Below, piece after piece: positions 47,337-55,953 of a stretch of 64,000 nucleotides of DNA. Made by a program: the position numbers and the translations under genes. The notes below the pieces were generated by a model that searched no databases, was not told the DNA's origin, and worked only from the letters and a program-made list of their open reading frames with translations. Source of the DNA: an uncultured bacterium. GTDB taxonomy: Bacteria; Bacillota; Bacilli; Lactobacillales; Lactobacillaceae. How positions within the stretch are numbered: position 1 is the first letter of the stretch; each line of letters starts with the position of its first letter. Where the stretch lies: NCBI GenBank assembly GCA_905214235.1, contig CAJMLF010000002.1, forward strand, positions 49,698-113,697. Direction: 5' to 3'.

Positions 47337-48695
47337 TTATGCCTTTACGGCTACTCCTTCGTGAACTCCGTGAACCGCGATAGCAGCACAGAAAAGAGAA
47401 ATACCCGCAATCAGCATCATCATTGGCTGGCTATGACCAACCAGTGGGAAGATGAGAAAACTCATTAATGAAGCCACAATCTGCGGCAGGCAAATCCCAA
47501 TATTAAACAGCCCGATGTATGCCCCTTCGTTTTGCCCGTTCAGCGATGAAGTGAGAAGAGTAAACGGCAGGGTGTGGATGGTGAAGTAGCAGATTCCAAA
47601 GAGGATAAATGCAACAACCGTTAGCCACTTGTCGTGAACCATCGAAACCATGATTAGGCCAATTCCACCAAGAGTCAGACCGGTAGCGTACCACTTTTTC
47701 CGGGTTGTCGTCTTGGCGTGGGAATAGAGGAATCCCCAACAGATTCCAGCGATACTCAGAATAGCAGTTAAGACCCCGTACCAGTTACCTGCGGCCTGGA
47801 AGCCTGCACTGGTTGGGTTGGTTGTGTGCCAAACGTTCTTAGCAAGCGCCCCCGTCGTGTAGGTCCAGACATACATGATACCGACCCAGGAGAAGAATTG
47901 AACCAGGCAGAGTTCCCAGAAGGCGCGGGGAGCAACTTTTACCAGGTGGAATAAGCTGACTGATTTCTTGTTATCCTTCGGATCGATGCCGTGATAGCGG
48001 GCGTAGGTTTGTGGATCATACTCCTTAACGTTGAAGACAGTCCACATACTGGTGATTAAGAGGACCACGGCTGCCACGACGTAGGCGTAGATAACCGTGT
48101 TGGGAACGACACCCTTCTTGGCGGTGTTCTGCATCCCACAGGCAGTAAAGATAAACGGTAGCAGAGAAGCCAAGATTCCCCCACCATTGAAGAAGATTTG
48201 TTGGAGTGACCAGGCAAAGTTCTTCTGCTTATTATTAACCATGTCACCAACAATCATCCGGAATGGCTGCATACAGATGTTATTGAAGAGGTCCATGAAG
48301 CAAACGGCAAATGCCGCAAAAATCATGGCAGCCATTGAGCCATAGCCAAATCCTAGGGAGCCGGAGAACGGCAGCATCAGGAGAACGATGGCCGCAATCG
48401 GTGCCCCAAAGAGGAGGTAGGGCATCCGCCGACCGAAACGGTTCCAAGTCCGGTCGGAATACTTACCAACCAGTGGTTGAACAATCATCCCCATTAAGCC
48501 GGGGAAAATGAAGAAGAATCCCAGGTTGTTCGGGTTAGCACCAATGGACTGAAAGATCCGGCTCATCTGCGAGCTTTGCAGGGAAAATCCCATGTTAATG
48601 CCGAGAAAGCCAAAGGTGATGGAGAAGATGACCCACTTCGAGAGGTCTGGTAAGCCCGCATCGAGGTTGACCTGCTTAGTCTTTTTATCATTCAT
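47337..48695 (-). CDS. SLC45-like MFS oligosaccharide transporter
   Basis: About 452 residues, 12 helices. ITFGFLGINMGFSLQSSQMSRIFQSIGA, FIFPGLMGMIVQPLVGKYSDRTWNRFGRRMPYLLFG (with the conserved D-R-x(5)-GRR loop) and MDLFNNICMQPFRMIVGDM are the marks of the SLC45/sucrose-maltose-type carriers found next to glycosidases in lactobacilli. ATG 48695 is favoured over the GTG at 48704, which overlaps the AGGGGG site. It is 15 bases downstream of the GH31 gene and forms an operon with it; alpha-xylosylated oligosaccharides are the predicted cargo. Confidence 0.85.
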   Translation of the reverse strand: MNDKKTKQVNLDAGLPDLSKWVIFSITFGFLGINMGFSLQSSQMSRIFQSIGANPNNLGFFFIFPGLMGMIVQPLVGKYSDRTWNRFGRRMPYLLFGAPIAAIVLLMLPFSGSLGFGYGSMAAMIFAAFAVCFMDLFNNICMQPFRMIVGDMVNNKQKNFAWSLQQIFFNGGGILASLLPFIFTACGMQNTAKKGVVPNTVIYAYVVAAVVLLITSMWTVFNVKEYDPQTYARYHGIDPKDNKKSVSLFHLVKVAPRAFWELCLVQFFSWVGIMYVWTYTTGALAKNVWHTTNPTSAGFQAAGNWYGVLTAILSIAGICWGFLYSHAKTTTRKKWYATGLTLGGIGLIMVSMVHDKWLTVVAFILFGICYFTIHTLPFTLLTSSLNGQNEGAYIGLFNIGICLPQIVASLMSFLIFPLVGHSQPMMMLIAGISLFCAAIAVHGVHEGVAVKA

Positions 48696-48710
48696 GATTG
48701 CCACCCCCTG

Positions 48711-50765
48711 CTAGTCCTTTTCTGCTGGAACCGTGAAGTCGAGCAGACTCTTTAGTGGGTGCTGGGCGCGGGTAAAGAGGGGAATCGTGTCGATTGGGCA
48801 CGGTACGGTCACAGTTTGGCCCCCATGGTAGGTCTTCTTTGTTTTAACATCAATCCAGTCCTCGCCAGCTGGTAAGTAGACGTCACGTTCGCTTTGTCCG
48901 GCGTGCAGGATTGGTGAAACTAAGACATCCGGTCCGAACATGTACTCGTCTGAAACATCCCATGTGTGATCGTCCTTCGCGAAGTCGTAGAAGAGGGGCC
49001 GAATGACGGGGGTTCCTTTCTCATGAGCAGCCTTCATCTGGTCCATAACGTATGGACGAATTGCTTCCCGCATGAAGAGGTACTTCCGGAGAATTTCGTA
49101 GGTGGCCTTTGGGTACTTGTAGATTTCGTTGAAGGCCCCGCTGCCGAATGGTTGATTAAACATCCGGTCAGCGTGTTCAATTGTTTGTTCTGCGGATTCA
49201 CGGAAACCGTGCAGGCGCATTACGGGGCAGAAGGTACCAAACTGGAACCACCGGGTCAAAAGCTCGTGGAACTTCGGGTCCTTAACGTTTCCACCGGTAA
49301 AGCCACCAATATCGGTTGTCCACCAGGAAATACCAGAGAGTCCGGCATTGAGCCCCGCAACCACTTGCTTCTGGAGGGACTCAAAGGTGGAGTGAACATC
49401 ACCGGACCATAGGACAACACCATACTTTTGACTGCCGGCCCAGACACACCGGACGAGGTTGACAATCTCCTTTTGTCCCGCGGCTTTTTGCCCTTCATAA
49501 AAGGCCTTAGCGTAGTCTAATGGATAAATATTGCTTAACTTGAGGGCCGGGCCTTGGTAGTAGCGGAAATGGTCAAAGTCGTACAGGAAACCATACTCAG
49601 GTTCCGCTTCGTCAAGCCAGAACATCCGGACGCCATTGTCATAGTAATGCTGTTTGGCCTTATCCCAAACGTACTTCCGGGCACCCGGATTAGTAGCATC
49701 GAAGAAGGTTTCGTTGCCCATGAAGTGGTAGGAATCTTGATACATCCGTTCAGCCCGTACCAAGTAACCCTTGTCGTTCATTTCATCGTAATTTTCACTG
49801 TTAACATCGACGGTTGGCCAGATGGAAACCATCAGCTTGATCCCCATCTTATTCAACTCGTCGACCATTGCCTTCGGATTTGGCCAGTACTTAGGATCAA
49901 ATTTCCATTCACCCTGGTTTGGCCAGTGGAAGAAGTCGATGACAATTACATTGATTGGTAGGCCCTTATCCTTATATTCGTGAGCGACCTTCAACAGTTC
50001 ATCTTGGGTCTTGTAGCGGAGTTTGCACTGCCAAAAGCCACTGGCAAACTTCGGCATCATTGGTACCCGCCCGGTTGCATTAGTGTATTGTTCAACAATC
50101 TTAGCTGGTAAATCAGCGGTGGTTACCCAGAAGTCAAGCTGGTCGGTATCCTTAGCTTCCCACTTGGTTTCATTATTGGCAAAGGTAACTTGGCCAATAG
50201 CCGGGTTATTCCACAAAAATCCATAGCCACGATTAGAAAGAACAAATGGCACAGTGGCTTGGGTGTTCCGCTGGGCTAATTCAAGAATGCAGCCCTTGTA
50301 GTTGAGTTGCTTTTCTTGTCGTTGCCCCATTCCGTAGATCTTTTCACCATCGAAGGCCTCAAAACGCATCGTTGCCTGGTAGTCACCGCCAATGATGGGT
50401 TTCAGTTCCCGGCCGGGGATGCCTAACGGACTCGTCTTTTTACCGCCGGGCTTGACCTGCCACCGTTCTTCTAGCAATACCTTGCCGTCGCTATTAGTGA
50501 CCGTTAGCCAGCCGAAACGGTTGATTGATGCCGTGATATGGCCGTTTTTAATCTGGCAGGTGTTAGCCTCCTCATCAATGGTGATTTGGTCTGCCGTCCC
50601 GGTCTGGTCTTTGGAGTAAGTAAGTGCCCAATCCTGGTTAGGAGTGAAGCCGCTCTTTTTAGTTACCCGAAAACGGAGGCTATCCTTGCCCCAGGGTTGA
50701 ATAAGTAACTGTTCAGCAGCGTGCTCCCAGTACAAACCATTGTCTTTTTTCTCGATAACTGCCAT
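48711..50765 (-). CDS. GH31 glycosidase, probable alpha-xylosidase (second type)
   Basis: 684 residues, a different GH31 branch from the gene at 25371. Active-site region GVRMFWLDEAEPEYGF carries the nucleophile Asp385 (WLDEAEPE instead of KTDFGE), and later VVLWSGDVHSTFESLQKQV holds the acid/base Asp. Also VIDFFHWPNQGEWKFDPKYWPNP and WWTTDIGGFTGG. This WxDE-x-EP pattern is that of archaeal XylS-like and related alpha-xylosidases or alpha-glucosidases, so substrate choice is less sure. Cytoplasmic. Likely induced by the divergent AraC regulator. Confidence 0.82.
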   Translation of the reverse strand: MAVIEKKDNGLYWEHAAEQLLIQPWGKDSLRFRVTKKSGFTPNQDWALTYSKDQTGTADQITIDEEANTCQIKNGHITASINRFGWLTVTNSDGKVLLEERWQVKPGGKKTSPLGIPGRELKPIIGGDYQATMRFEAFDGEKIYGMGQRQEKQLNYKGCILELAQRNTQATVPFVLSNRGYGFLWNNPAIGQVTFANNETKWEAKDTDQLDFWVTTADLPAKIVEQYTNATGRVPMMPKFASGFWQCKLRYKTQDELLKVAHEYKDKGLPINVIVIDFFHWPNQGEWKFDPKYWPNPKAMVDELNKMGIKLMVSIWPTVDVNSENYDEMNDKGYLVRAERMYQDSYHFMGNETFFDATNPGARKYVWDKAKQHYYDNGVRMFWLDEAEPEYGFLYDFDHFRYYQGPALKLSNIYPLDYAKAFYEGQKAAGQKEIVNLVRCVWAGSQKYGVVLWSGDVHSTFESLQKQVVAGLNAGLSGISWWTTDIGGFTGGNVKDPKFHELLTRWFQFGTFCPVMRLHGFRESAEQTIEHADRMFNQPFGSGAFNEIYKYPKATYEILRKYLFMREAIRPYVMDQMKAAHEKGTPVIRPLFYDFAKDDHTWDVSDEYMFGPDVLVSPILHAGQSERDVYLPAGEDWIDVKTKKTYHGGQTVTVPCPIDTIPLFTRAQHPLKSLLDFTVPAEKD

Positions 50766-50790
50766 ACAAATACTTCCCTTCAGTCAATCT

Positions 50791-50827
50791 GTTATAATGG
50801 ATACGATTAGTTGTCATAAACAACTTA
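50791..50827 (-). promoter_or_regulatory. GH31-transporter promoter with xyl-type dyad
   Basis: Minus strand -10 TATAAC (50796-50791). TTAGTTGT (50807-50814) and AACAACTTA (50819-50827) form a dyad covering the -35 region; on the minus strand it reads TAAGTTGTTTATGAC..., nearly the xylA operator. A cre-like TGTAACCGCTTTAC (from 50860) is imperfect. Confidence 0.5.
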
Positions 50828-50971
50828 CACTTATTGTTATATTATTTCGGGAAAATATATGTAACCGCTTTACTGGCCGAAAAATTGACCTCTTGTGTCA
50901 GAGGCTGGTCGGTAGTGAACAAATATCACGGGAAATGTAAAAAGACGTGGACAGATGTGAGGTGACCCGTC

Positions 50972-51892
50972 ATGGAAGTGGACAAAAGTAATATTCAGGT
51001 ATACTTATTTAACAGTGACCGTCCGTTTCACCATTATGCTTCCGGACAATTGACGGTGAAGAAGGGGACCCAATACGAAAGCGATGACCGTATTGCCGCA
51101 TATGAGTTACTAGTTTGTTCAGGCGGAAAGTGCCAGCTGATTACCAATCAGCAGGTGCACCAGCTAAAGCGGGGAAGCTGTCTGGTTGTTGAACCGCAGA
51201 CCAGCATTCAGGTTATTAGCGAGAGCCCTCAGGTTGACCTCTATTGGTTCCAGTTTTTGCCCAAGGATGACCGAGAGTTAGTTGACTTCCAAGATGTTCA
51301 GGCGGCGACCCGCAATCGTCAGCAACTCAGCCGGTTAGTCAATAACGTGATTATTCCGGAAGAGTACCAGGTTCGTGAGTTTAACAGAATCAATACTGCC
51401 TGCCTCCAGGCCCTCCTCCTAATTAAAGGAAACTATTATACAGACGCCCTGCCGTCTTACGTAGTCACCGAGTTGATGCTCCAGATTACTAATGACTTTA
51501 TTGCTAGCCTGAATCACCTAACCCGGACTAACCCGCGTGCGGTCGAGATTATTGATTGGTTGGGTGATCACCTGGATGAGAAACTGACTGTCCGTAAGCT
51601 AGCCGACCACTTCGGGATGAATTACCGTTACGTCAGCCGGTTAATCAAAAAAGAGACGGGGGTGACCGCCTCCAACTTAATTATTCAAAAGAAGATTGAG
51701 ATTGCCTGTGATTTGTTACTCCACTCAAACCTGCCACTGAAGGTTATTGCTGACCGGGCCTACTTTAATGATGAGAAGTATTTCTTGCGGATCTTCAAGA
51801 AGCGGGTCGGTCAGACGCCAACCCAGTATCGTCAACAGTACATGAGTGATTTCTTATTAAATGATACGAAAACTCGCGAAGGTAAGAAATGA
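50972..51892 (+). CDS. AraC-family regulator (2 of 2)
   Basis: 306 residues: cupin-like N domain (about 10-110, GKCQLITNQQVHQLKRGSCLVVEPQ) and C-terminal double HTH (LTVRKLADHFGMNYRYVSRLIKKETG and LKVIADRAYFNDEKYFLRIFKKRVGQTPTQYRQ). ATG has GAGGTGA upstream. Divergent from the GH31-transporter pair, which it probably controls. Only distantly similar to the AraC regulator at 35098. Confidence 0.85.
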   Translation: MEVDKSNIQVYLFNSDRPFHHYASGQLTVKKGTQYESDDRIAAYELLVCSGGKCQLITNQQVHQLKRGSCLVVEPQTSIQVISESPQVDLYWFQFLPKDDRELVDFQDVQAATRNRQQLSRLVNNVIIPEEYQVREFNRINTACLQALLLIKGNYYTDALPSYVVTELMLQITNDFIASLNHLTRTNPRAVEIIDWLGDHLDEKLTVRKLADHFGMNYRYVSRLIKKETGVTASNLIIQKKIEIACDLLLHSNLPLKVIADRAYFNDEKYFLRIFKKRVGQTPTQYRQQYMSDFLLNDTKTREGKK

Positions 51893-51899
51893 CACAAAG

Positions 51900-51936
51900 A
51901 CGCCCCGTTGAACATATTTTTGGTTCAACGGGGCGT
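51900..51936. terminator. Shared hairpin between AraC and EamA genes
   Basis: Perfect 14-bp stem ACGCCCCGTTGAAC (51900-51913) / GTTCAACGGGGCGT (51923-51936); T-tracts are weak on both sides. Confidence 0.65.
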
Positions 51937-51942
51937 TAGTGT

Positions 51943-52854
51943 TTATTTATTGCTATGCCAGAGTGGAATACGGATGTTGAGGGCGAGGACGGCAACAATG
52001 ACGAGAATGGACCCGACCACGTCCGCACCAGTCATGTGGAGGTTAAAAATTAGAACAGAACCAATCGTTGCGGAGAGTGGTTCGAAGGCGTCCATCAGGC
52101 TAAATGTCGTGGCGTCAATGTACTTGAGGGCGTTGTTGGCCAACTGGAAGGGGATCAGGGTCCCGATAATCAGAACGCCTAGCCAGCAAATCCAGATCAC
52201 TGGTATGTTAGGAATATGCGGCTGTGCTGGATGAATGGCTAACAAGATAATGCCAGAGAAAAGAAGCCCCCATCCGGTAATGACTAGCGAAGGCACCCGG
52301 TTGGTCCGCAGCATGTTTTGGGGGATCAGGGTGTTAGTGGCGACCCCGACCGCAGAGAGGAGTCCCCAGAAAAGAATCATCGGCGTAACCGCCAGTTGGT
52401 TGAAGTGCCCGTGGGTGGCGATGGTGAGGACGCCTAGAAAGGCAATTAACGCACAGATGATTTCAATCCGGCGTGGTGGAATATGTCTAAAAAGTGCCTG
52501 ATAGGCGATGATGAAGAAGGGCCCCACGAACTGTAAGATGGTGGCAATTGATGCGTTTCCGTACTGGACCACCATGAAGTAACAGAACTGGACCGGCAAA
52601 AGGCCAAAGATCCCGTACGAAAAGATAACCCAGGCATCATGGGGGTGTTTAAATATCTGGAAGGGATGGTCGCCGTGAAGCTGGCTAAACAGGACCAGAA
52701 TTATTCCTGCGGCGGTCATCCGACTTTGGGTCAGCCAAAGGGAGGTCACCGAACTGGACGCATTGAAGATTCCCTTGGCAAACAGGCCGGAGATTCCCCA
52801 GAATGTACAGGCGGTGATCACCATTGCAATCCCCAAAACTTTTTTGTTTTTCAT
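51943..52854 (-). CDS. EamA/DMT-family transporter
   Basis: 303 residues, ten helices in two EamA repeats: VLGIAMVITACTFWGISGLFAKGIF at the start, YFMVVQYGNASIATILQFVGPFFIIAYQ in repeat 1 and FQLANNALKYIDATTFSLMDAFEPLSATIGSVLIF in repeat 2. Exports or imports small metabolites such as amino acids; substrate unknown. The MKNKKVLG start at 52854 has only a weak ribosome site (AGCGGA). Confidence 0.82.
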   Translation of the reverse strand: MKNKKVLGIAMVITACTFWGISGLFAKGIFNASSSVTSLWLTQSRMTAAGIILVLFSQLHGDHPFQIFKHPHDAWVIFSYGIFGLLPVQFCYFMVVQYGNASIATILQFVGPFFIIAYQALFRHIPPRRIEIICALIAFLGVLTIATHGHFNQLAVTPMILFWGLLSAVGVATNTLIPQNMLRTNRVPSLVITGWGLLFSGIILLAIHPAQPHIPNIPVIWICWLGVLIIGTLIPFQLANNALKYIDATTFSLMDAFEPLSATIGSVLIFNLHMTGADVVGSILVIVAVLALNIRIPLWHSNK

Positions 52855-52904
52855 TGTAAGTCCGCTTTCTACTAAAAATTTCACACAGATATTATTTTAA
52901 CATA

Positions 52905-52941
52905 CTAAAAAAGCAGCAGGACCCCGAAAAAGGCTTGCTGC
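52905..52941 (-). terminator. Terminator of the matrixin gene
   Basis: GCAGCA (52913-52918) / TGCTGC (52936-52941) with T run on the minus strand (A run 52907-52912). Confidence 0.75.
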
Positions 52942-52947
52942 GGTTAA

Positions 52948-53679
52948 TTATTGAAAGTTCTTAGTAGTTTCGTTATTGTTTGGTGTTGAGCTTTGTGACT
53001 GTGGGCGATTGGAGTAGAGTTTTTTAACTGCCTGCACATCGCGGGGCTGGATTGAGTAGAAGGAGCCCGCTGGTTGCATGACTGAGGCGGCGTCAGAGTG
53101 CTGGAGCCCGATGGCATGCCCCAGTTCGTGTTCAGCGGTATTAATGATCCGCTGCTGTGAGTAGCCGTAGGTCGGGTTCAAAAGGTAGCCGGCGTTGAGG
53201 TTAACATCCGCATGGAGAATGTAACCGGTCGTGGCGTCCATCTTGGTATTGGTCAGTCCGGCAGCACCGTCGTTTTGTTCATTAATTGCGTCGACGACGA
53301 TGTCCGCCTCGTTTTTATTATTGGTTTGGTGGAAGGTAAAGGCACCGGTTTGATTCCACTGGCTAATTGCGCTTTCGGTCGCACTACGGAGGACTGGATT
53401 TGATAGATCAACGTAGACGGTAGCGCTTGGTTGGGTCCACCGGGCGCCGTTTACCGGGGTACTGCTTTCCTTCTCCCGGTCAATTGGCTTAGTGACGGCG
53501 ATTGGCTTTTTGCCCATGAGGCGGTTAATGCCATTTTGAATGAAGACCTCAGTCTGCTGGGCACCAATGTTTAACGCCGTTTGAAAAGCGGGACTACTCT
53601 GGTAAACGCTAATGATCCAGGTGAAGAGGATCAGGTAGAGCAGGACAAGCAAAAAGTGTGGCCTCTTGATTGTGTTCAT
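52948..53679 (-). CDS. Membrane-anchored matrixin-type zinc metalloprotease
   Basis: 243 residues. One N-terminal helix (about 9-26) with a basic start anchors it outside the cell. The M10 zinc motif HELGHAIGLQH spans about 184-194, followed by the Met-turn in SDAASVMQP; before it, a beta-strand region with ATVYVDLSN and DIVVDAINE fits the matrixin fold. No propeptide cysteine switch is obvious. Small surface proteases of this kind occur in Lactobacillus with unknown targets. The AAGGAG ribosome site abuts the ATG with no spacer, so initiation may be weak. N-terminal alternatives are lacking. Confidence 0.85.
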   Translation of the reverse strand: MNTIKRPHFLLVLLYLILFTWIISVYQSSPAFQTALNIGAQQTEVFIQNGINRLMGKKPIAVTKPIDREKESSTPVNGARWTQPSATVYVDLSNPVLRSATESAISQWNQTGAFTFHQTNNKNEADIVVDAINEQNDGAAGLTNTKMDATTGYILHADVNLNAGYLLNPTYGYSQQRIINTAEHELGHAIGLQHSDAASVMQPAGSFYSIQPRDVQAVKKLYSNRPQSQSSTPNNNETTKNFQ

Positions 53680-53785
53680 CTCCTTAATGCTGATATTTTA
53701 TGAAATAACTATCAATTAGTCTATCGGTTTGCATAGCTTTTTACAAATAGTTAAAAAAGGTGCAGCATGGAGGGGCAAGCTGCGG

Positions 53786-53791
53786 TATAAT
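53786..53791 (+). promoter_or_regulatory. -10 box of the gene at 53821
   Basis: TATAAT preceded by the small dyad GCAGC (53762-53766) / GCTGC (53779-53783). Confidence 0.4.
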
Positions 53792-53820
53792 ATCACTGGA
53801 ATTTTAAGGGAGGGTTTGCA

Positions 53821-54300
53821 ATGGCAACCGTGTTTGAAGTCCATGTTAAGTTAAGTTGGGGACCAGAAAAAGATTACTTAGTAGCGAACGATGTTGAGCC
53901 GGGATTGGCGCACCGTCTGGCAACACGGGAAAACTGGCAAGAAGTAATGATTGACGCGCTGATTAACGTGCCCGTTGCCCCGTACCTGCCAGATAACGCG
54001 GTCCTACCACCGATGGCAACGGCCAAGGTCATTAGTGTGCGGGCCGTTGACGACAGCAATCCAGCGGTCCGTGACCTGCAACGTACCAGGAGCCAGTTCA
54101 TCATGGCAGCGGTTTGGCAAAAGCAGGACGAGGATGCAGACTATAACTACCTGCGGCACGACTATGTTCCAGAGACCCAGGAACAGATCAAAGCGGACGT
54201 TGCTTACTGGAAGAACGGTACGCAAACGCCGGCTGTAGTGGCAAAGACGAAGGCCCGGATTGCCAAGCAGGAGCAAAGATACGCCGCAGCTAAAAAATAA
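53821..54300 (+). CDS. Hypothetical soluble protein, 159 residues
   Basis: No family recognised. GGGAGG precedes the ATG at good distance, and codon use is native. The sequence is charged and soluble: MATVFEVHVKLSWGPEKDYL, then LINVPVAPYLPDNAVLPPMATAKVISV, and a basic helical C terminus TPAVVAKTKARIAKQEQRYAAAKK. No signal, membrane segment or known motif. Single gene upstream of tRNA-Gln. Confidence 0.6.
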   Translation: MATVFEVHVKLSWGPEKDYLVANDVEPGLAHRLATRENWQEVMIDALINVPVAPYLPDNAVLPPMATAKVISVRAVDDSNPAVRDLQRTRSQFIMAAVWQKQDEDADYNYLRHDYVPETQEQIKADVAYWKNGTQTPAVVAKTKARIAKQEQRYAAAKK

Positions 54301-54314
54301 ATCTTAAAAAACTA

Positions 54315-54343
54315 TTGACTAGTTCAGTATTTCTTAGTATAGT
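54315..54343 (+). promoter_or_regulatory. tRNA-Gln promoter
   Basis: TTGACT (54315-54320), 17 bases, TATAGT (54338-54343). Confidence 0.75.
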
Positions 54344-54370
54344 AATTATTGTTGTTAAGCGACAACGTAA

Positions 54371-54445
54371 TTGGGCATTCGCCAAACTGGTAAGGCAGTG
54401 GACTCTGAATCCATAATTTACTGGTTCGAGACCAGTATGCCCAAT
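54371..54445 (+). tRNA. tRNA-Gln (anticodon CTG)
   Basis: Acceptor TTGGGCA / TGCCCAA, D arm with AACTGGTAAGGC, anticodon loop CTCTGAA (CTG, reads CAG), T arm CTGGTTCGAGACCAG, discriminator T; CCA not encoded. Confidence 0.9.
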
Positions 54446-54458
54446 TTTTTTATTTATC

Positions 54459-54498
54459 AAGTCTTGTGGGGACAGTGATTGTCCTGACAAGACTTTTT
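54459..54498 (+). terminator. Terminator after tRNA-Gln
   Basis: AAGTCTTGT (54459-54467) / ACAAGACTT (54487-54495) with inner GGACA/TGTCC, then TTTTT. Confidence 0.8.
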
Positions 54499-54499
54499 T

Positions 54500-54531
54500 A
54501 TTTCCCGGGAAATTTCGAGATGGTGTATGAT
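54500..54531 (+). promoter_or_regulatory. Promoter region of the dehydrogenase gene with palindrome
   Basis: Perfect 14-base palindrome ATTTCCCGGGAAAT (54500-54513), then TATGAT (54526-54531) as -10. The palindrome differs by one central base from that at 44959-44972 before the DUF1440 gene. Confidence 0.55.
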
Positions 54532-54565
54532 AGGAAATAAATAGAAGCAGGAAGGGCTGAGAAAA

Positions 54566-55429
54566 ATGAAGATTGGCTTTATCGGTACTGGTGTGATGGG
54601 GACCGGAATCATCAACAACCTCTTAAAACATGGTAATGACGTAACGGTTTATAACCGGACCAAGGCGCACGCCCAGGCGGTTCTTGACCGGGGAGCAAAG
54701 TGGGCGGCCACGCCGGCGGCAGCAACCACCGGGAACGAAATCGTCTTTACGATGGTAGGTTTTCCCCAGGACGTTGAAGACGTCTACTATGGTCAAGATG
54801 GGGTTCTAGCAGTCGCCCAGGCGGGTCAGTACCTGGTCGACATGACCACCAGCCGGCCATCTCTTGCCCAGCGGATTGCAATTGATGGTGAAAAGAAGGG
54901 TGCCCACGTCGTTGATGCACCGGTATCCGGTGGTGATGTGGGCGCTAAGAACGGGACCTTGACGGTAATGCTCGGTGGCCAGCGTGCAGACGTTGATGCA
55001 ATTGCGCCCGTTCTTGAGCAATTCAGTGCGTCATGGCACTACTTCGGTCCGGCGGGGAGTGGCCAACATGCTAAGGCCGCAAACCAGATTATGATTGCCG
55101 GGACAATGACGGGGATGACCGAGATGCTGGTTTACGCAAAACAAGCCGGTCTAGATTTAAATGAAGTTATTAAGACCGTTGGTAGCGGGGCCGCAGCAAA
55201 CTGGAGCCTGAGTAACTATGGGCCCCGGGTTTTGAAGGGTGATTACACCCCAGGATTTTTTGCTAAGCACTTCCTGAAGGACCTGCGGATTGCGTTAGAA
55301 GAGGCGGATAAGATGGACCTGAACCTCCCGGCAACAAAGGAGGCCAAGCACCTATATGAAGAGTTAGTAGATGAAGATGGATTAGGCAGTGATGGCACCC
55401 AGGCACTAATTAAGCTGTGGTGGAAATAA
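54566..55429 (+). CDS. 3-hydroxyisobutyrate dehydrogenase-family oxidoreductase
   Basis: 287 residues. N-terminal Rossmann GFIGTGVMGTGIINNLLKHG, basic residue after YNR (suggesting NADP), substrate motif VDAPVSGGDVGAKNGTLTVMLGG, and catalytic Lys in GSGQHAKAANQIMIAG; helical C domain. The family reduces or oxidises beta-hydroxyacids such as tartronate semialdehyde, succinic semialdehyde or methylglyoxal-like compounds. GGAAGGGC upstream of the ATG. It shares a possible operator with the DUF1440 gene. Substrate cannot be set from sequence. Confidence 0.85.
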   Translation: MKIGFIGTGVMGTGIINNLLKHGNDVTVYNRTKAHAQAVLDRGAKWAATPAAATTGNEIVFTMVGFPQDVEDVYYGQDGVLAVAQAGQYLVDMTTSRPSLAQRIAIDGEKKGAHVVDAPVSGGDVGAKNGTLTVMLGGQRADVDAIAPVLEQFSASWHYFGPAGSGQHAKAANQIMIAGTMTGMTEMLVYAKQAGLDLNEVIKTVGSGAAANWSLSNYGPRVLKGDYTPGFFAKHFLKDLRIALEEADKMDLNLPATKEAKHLYEELVDEDGLGSDGTQALIKLWWK

Positions 55430-55486
55430 TACCGTTTTACGGGCCTGTTGTTTCCTGATACAATAGGTCGAGTAAGGAGAAAGAAA

Positions 55487-55816
55487 ATGGCTAGTAATTC
55501 TGATTCTATCTATTATGTGTTGACAAAACTGAAACACCATCCGGAGCTGATCAAGCTTTGTGAACCACGGTATACTAACACGGTCTTTATCCTCTTTTCG
55601 GATAAGCTTAAGATTGCGGACAGCGGCTTTTACTTTCCTGACATGCGCTTGATGGTTAACCGCCTGGCCAACGAGTTCGTGGCCAAGAATGGTGACCTGT
55701 TGGATTACTACTTCCAAAAGATTGGCGGGTCCGCAAAGTCCTACCATGATGCCTGGATCACAACGTCGCACCTGCCAGAGAAGCATGTCTACTTGCTGGA
55801 ACTCTCGTTTGAGTAG
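55487..55816 (+). CDS. Hypothetical protein, 109 residues
   Basis: ATG 55487 has AAGGAGA 6 bases upstream; an earlier in-frame start at 55448 has none. Soluble, mixed alpha/beta: MASNSDSIYYVLTKLKHHPE, TNTVFILFSDKLKIADSGFYFPDMRLMVNRLANEF, HVYLLELSFE. No recognised domain. Last chromosomal gene before tRNA-Glu and the integrated element. Confidence 0.55.
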   Translation: MASNSDSIYYVLTKLKHHPELIKLCEPRYTNTVFILFSDKLKIADSGFYFPDMRLMVNRLANEFVAKNGDLLDYYFQKIGGSAKSYHDAWITTSHLPEKHVYLLELSFE

Positions 55817-55834
55817 TTCTTTTTAGAAAAATTG

Positions 55835-55864
55835 TTGACAAGGCCGTATTGGATAACGTATAAT
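55835..55864 (+). promoter_or_regulatory. tRNA-Glu promoter
   Basis: TTGACA (55835-55840), 18 bases, TATAAT (55859-55864): consensus hexamers. Confidence 0.8.
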
Positions 55865-55880
55865 TCCATTTGTACGTTAT

Positions 55881-55953
55881 TGCCCGCTGGTCAAATTGGT
55901 TAAGACGTCGCCCTCTCAAGGCGGAGTTACGGGTTCGATCCCCGTGCGGGTGA
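55881..55953 (+). tRNA. tRNA-Glu (anticodon CTC), integration site
   Basis: 73 bases: D arm GTC/GAC around AAATTGGTTAA, anticodon loop CTCTCAA (CTC, reads GAG), T arm ACGGGTTCGATCCCCGT. The acceptor stem TGCCCGC / GCGGGTG has U-G and G-U at its two outermost pairs. The 3' end borders the phage-like element, so it is probably the att core, with the 3' part supplied by the element. Confidence 0.88.
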
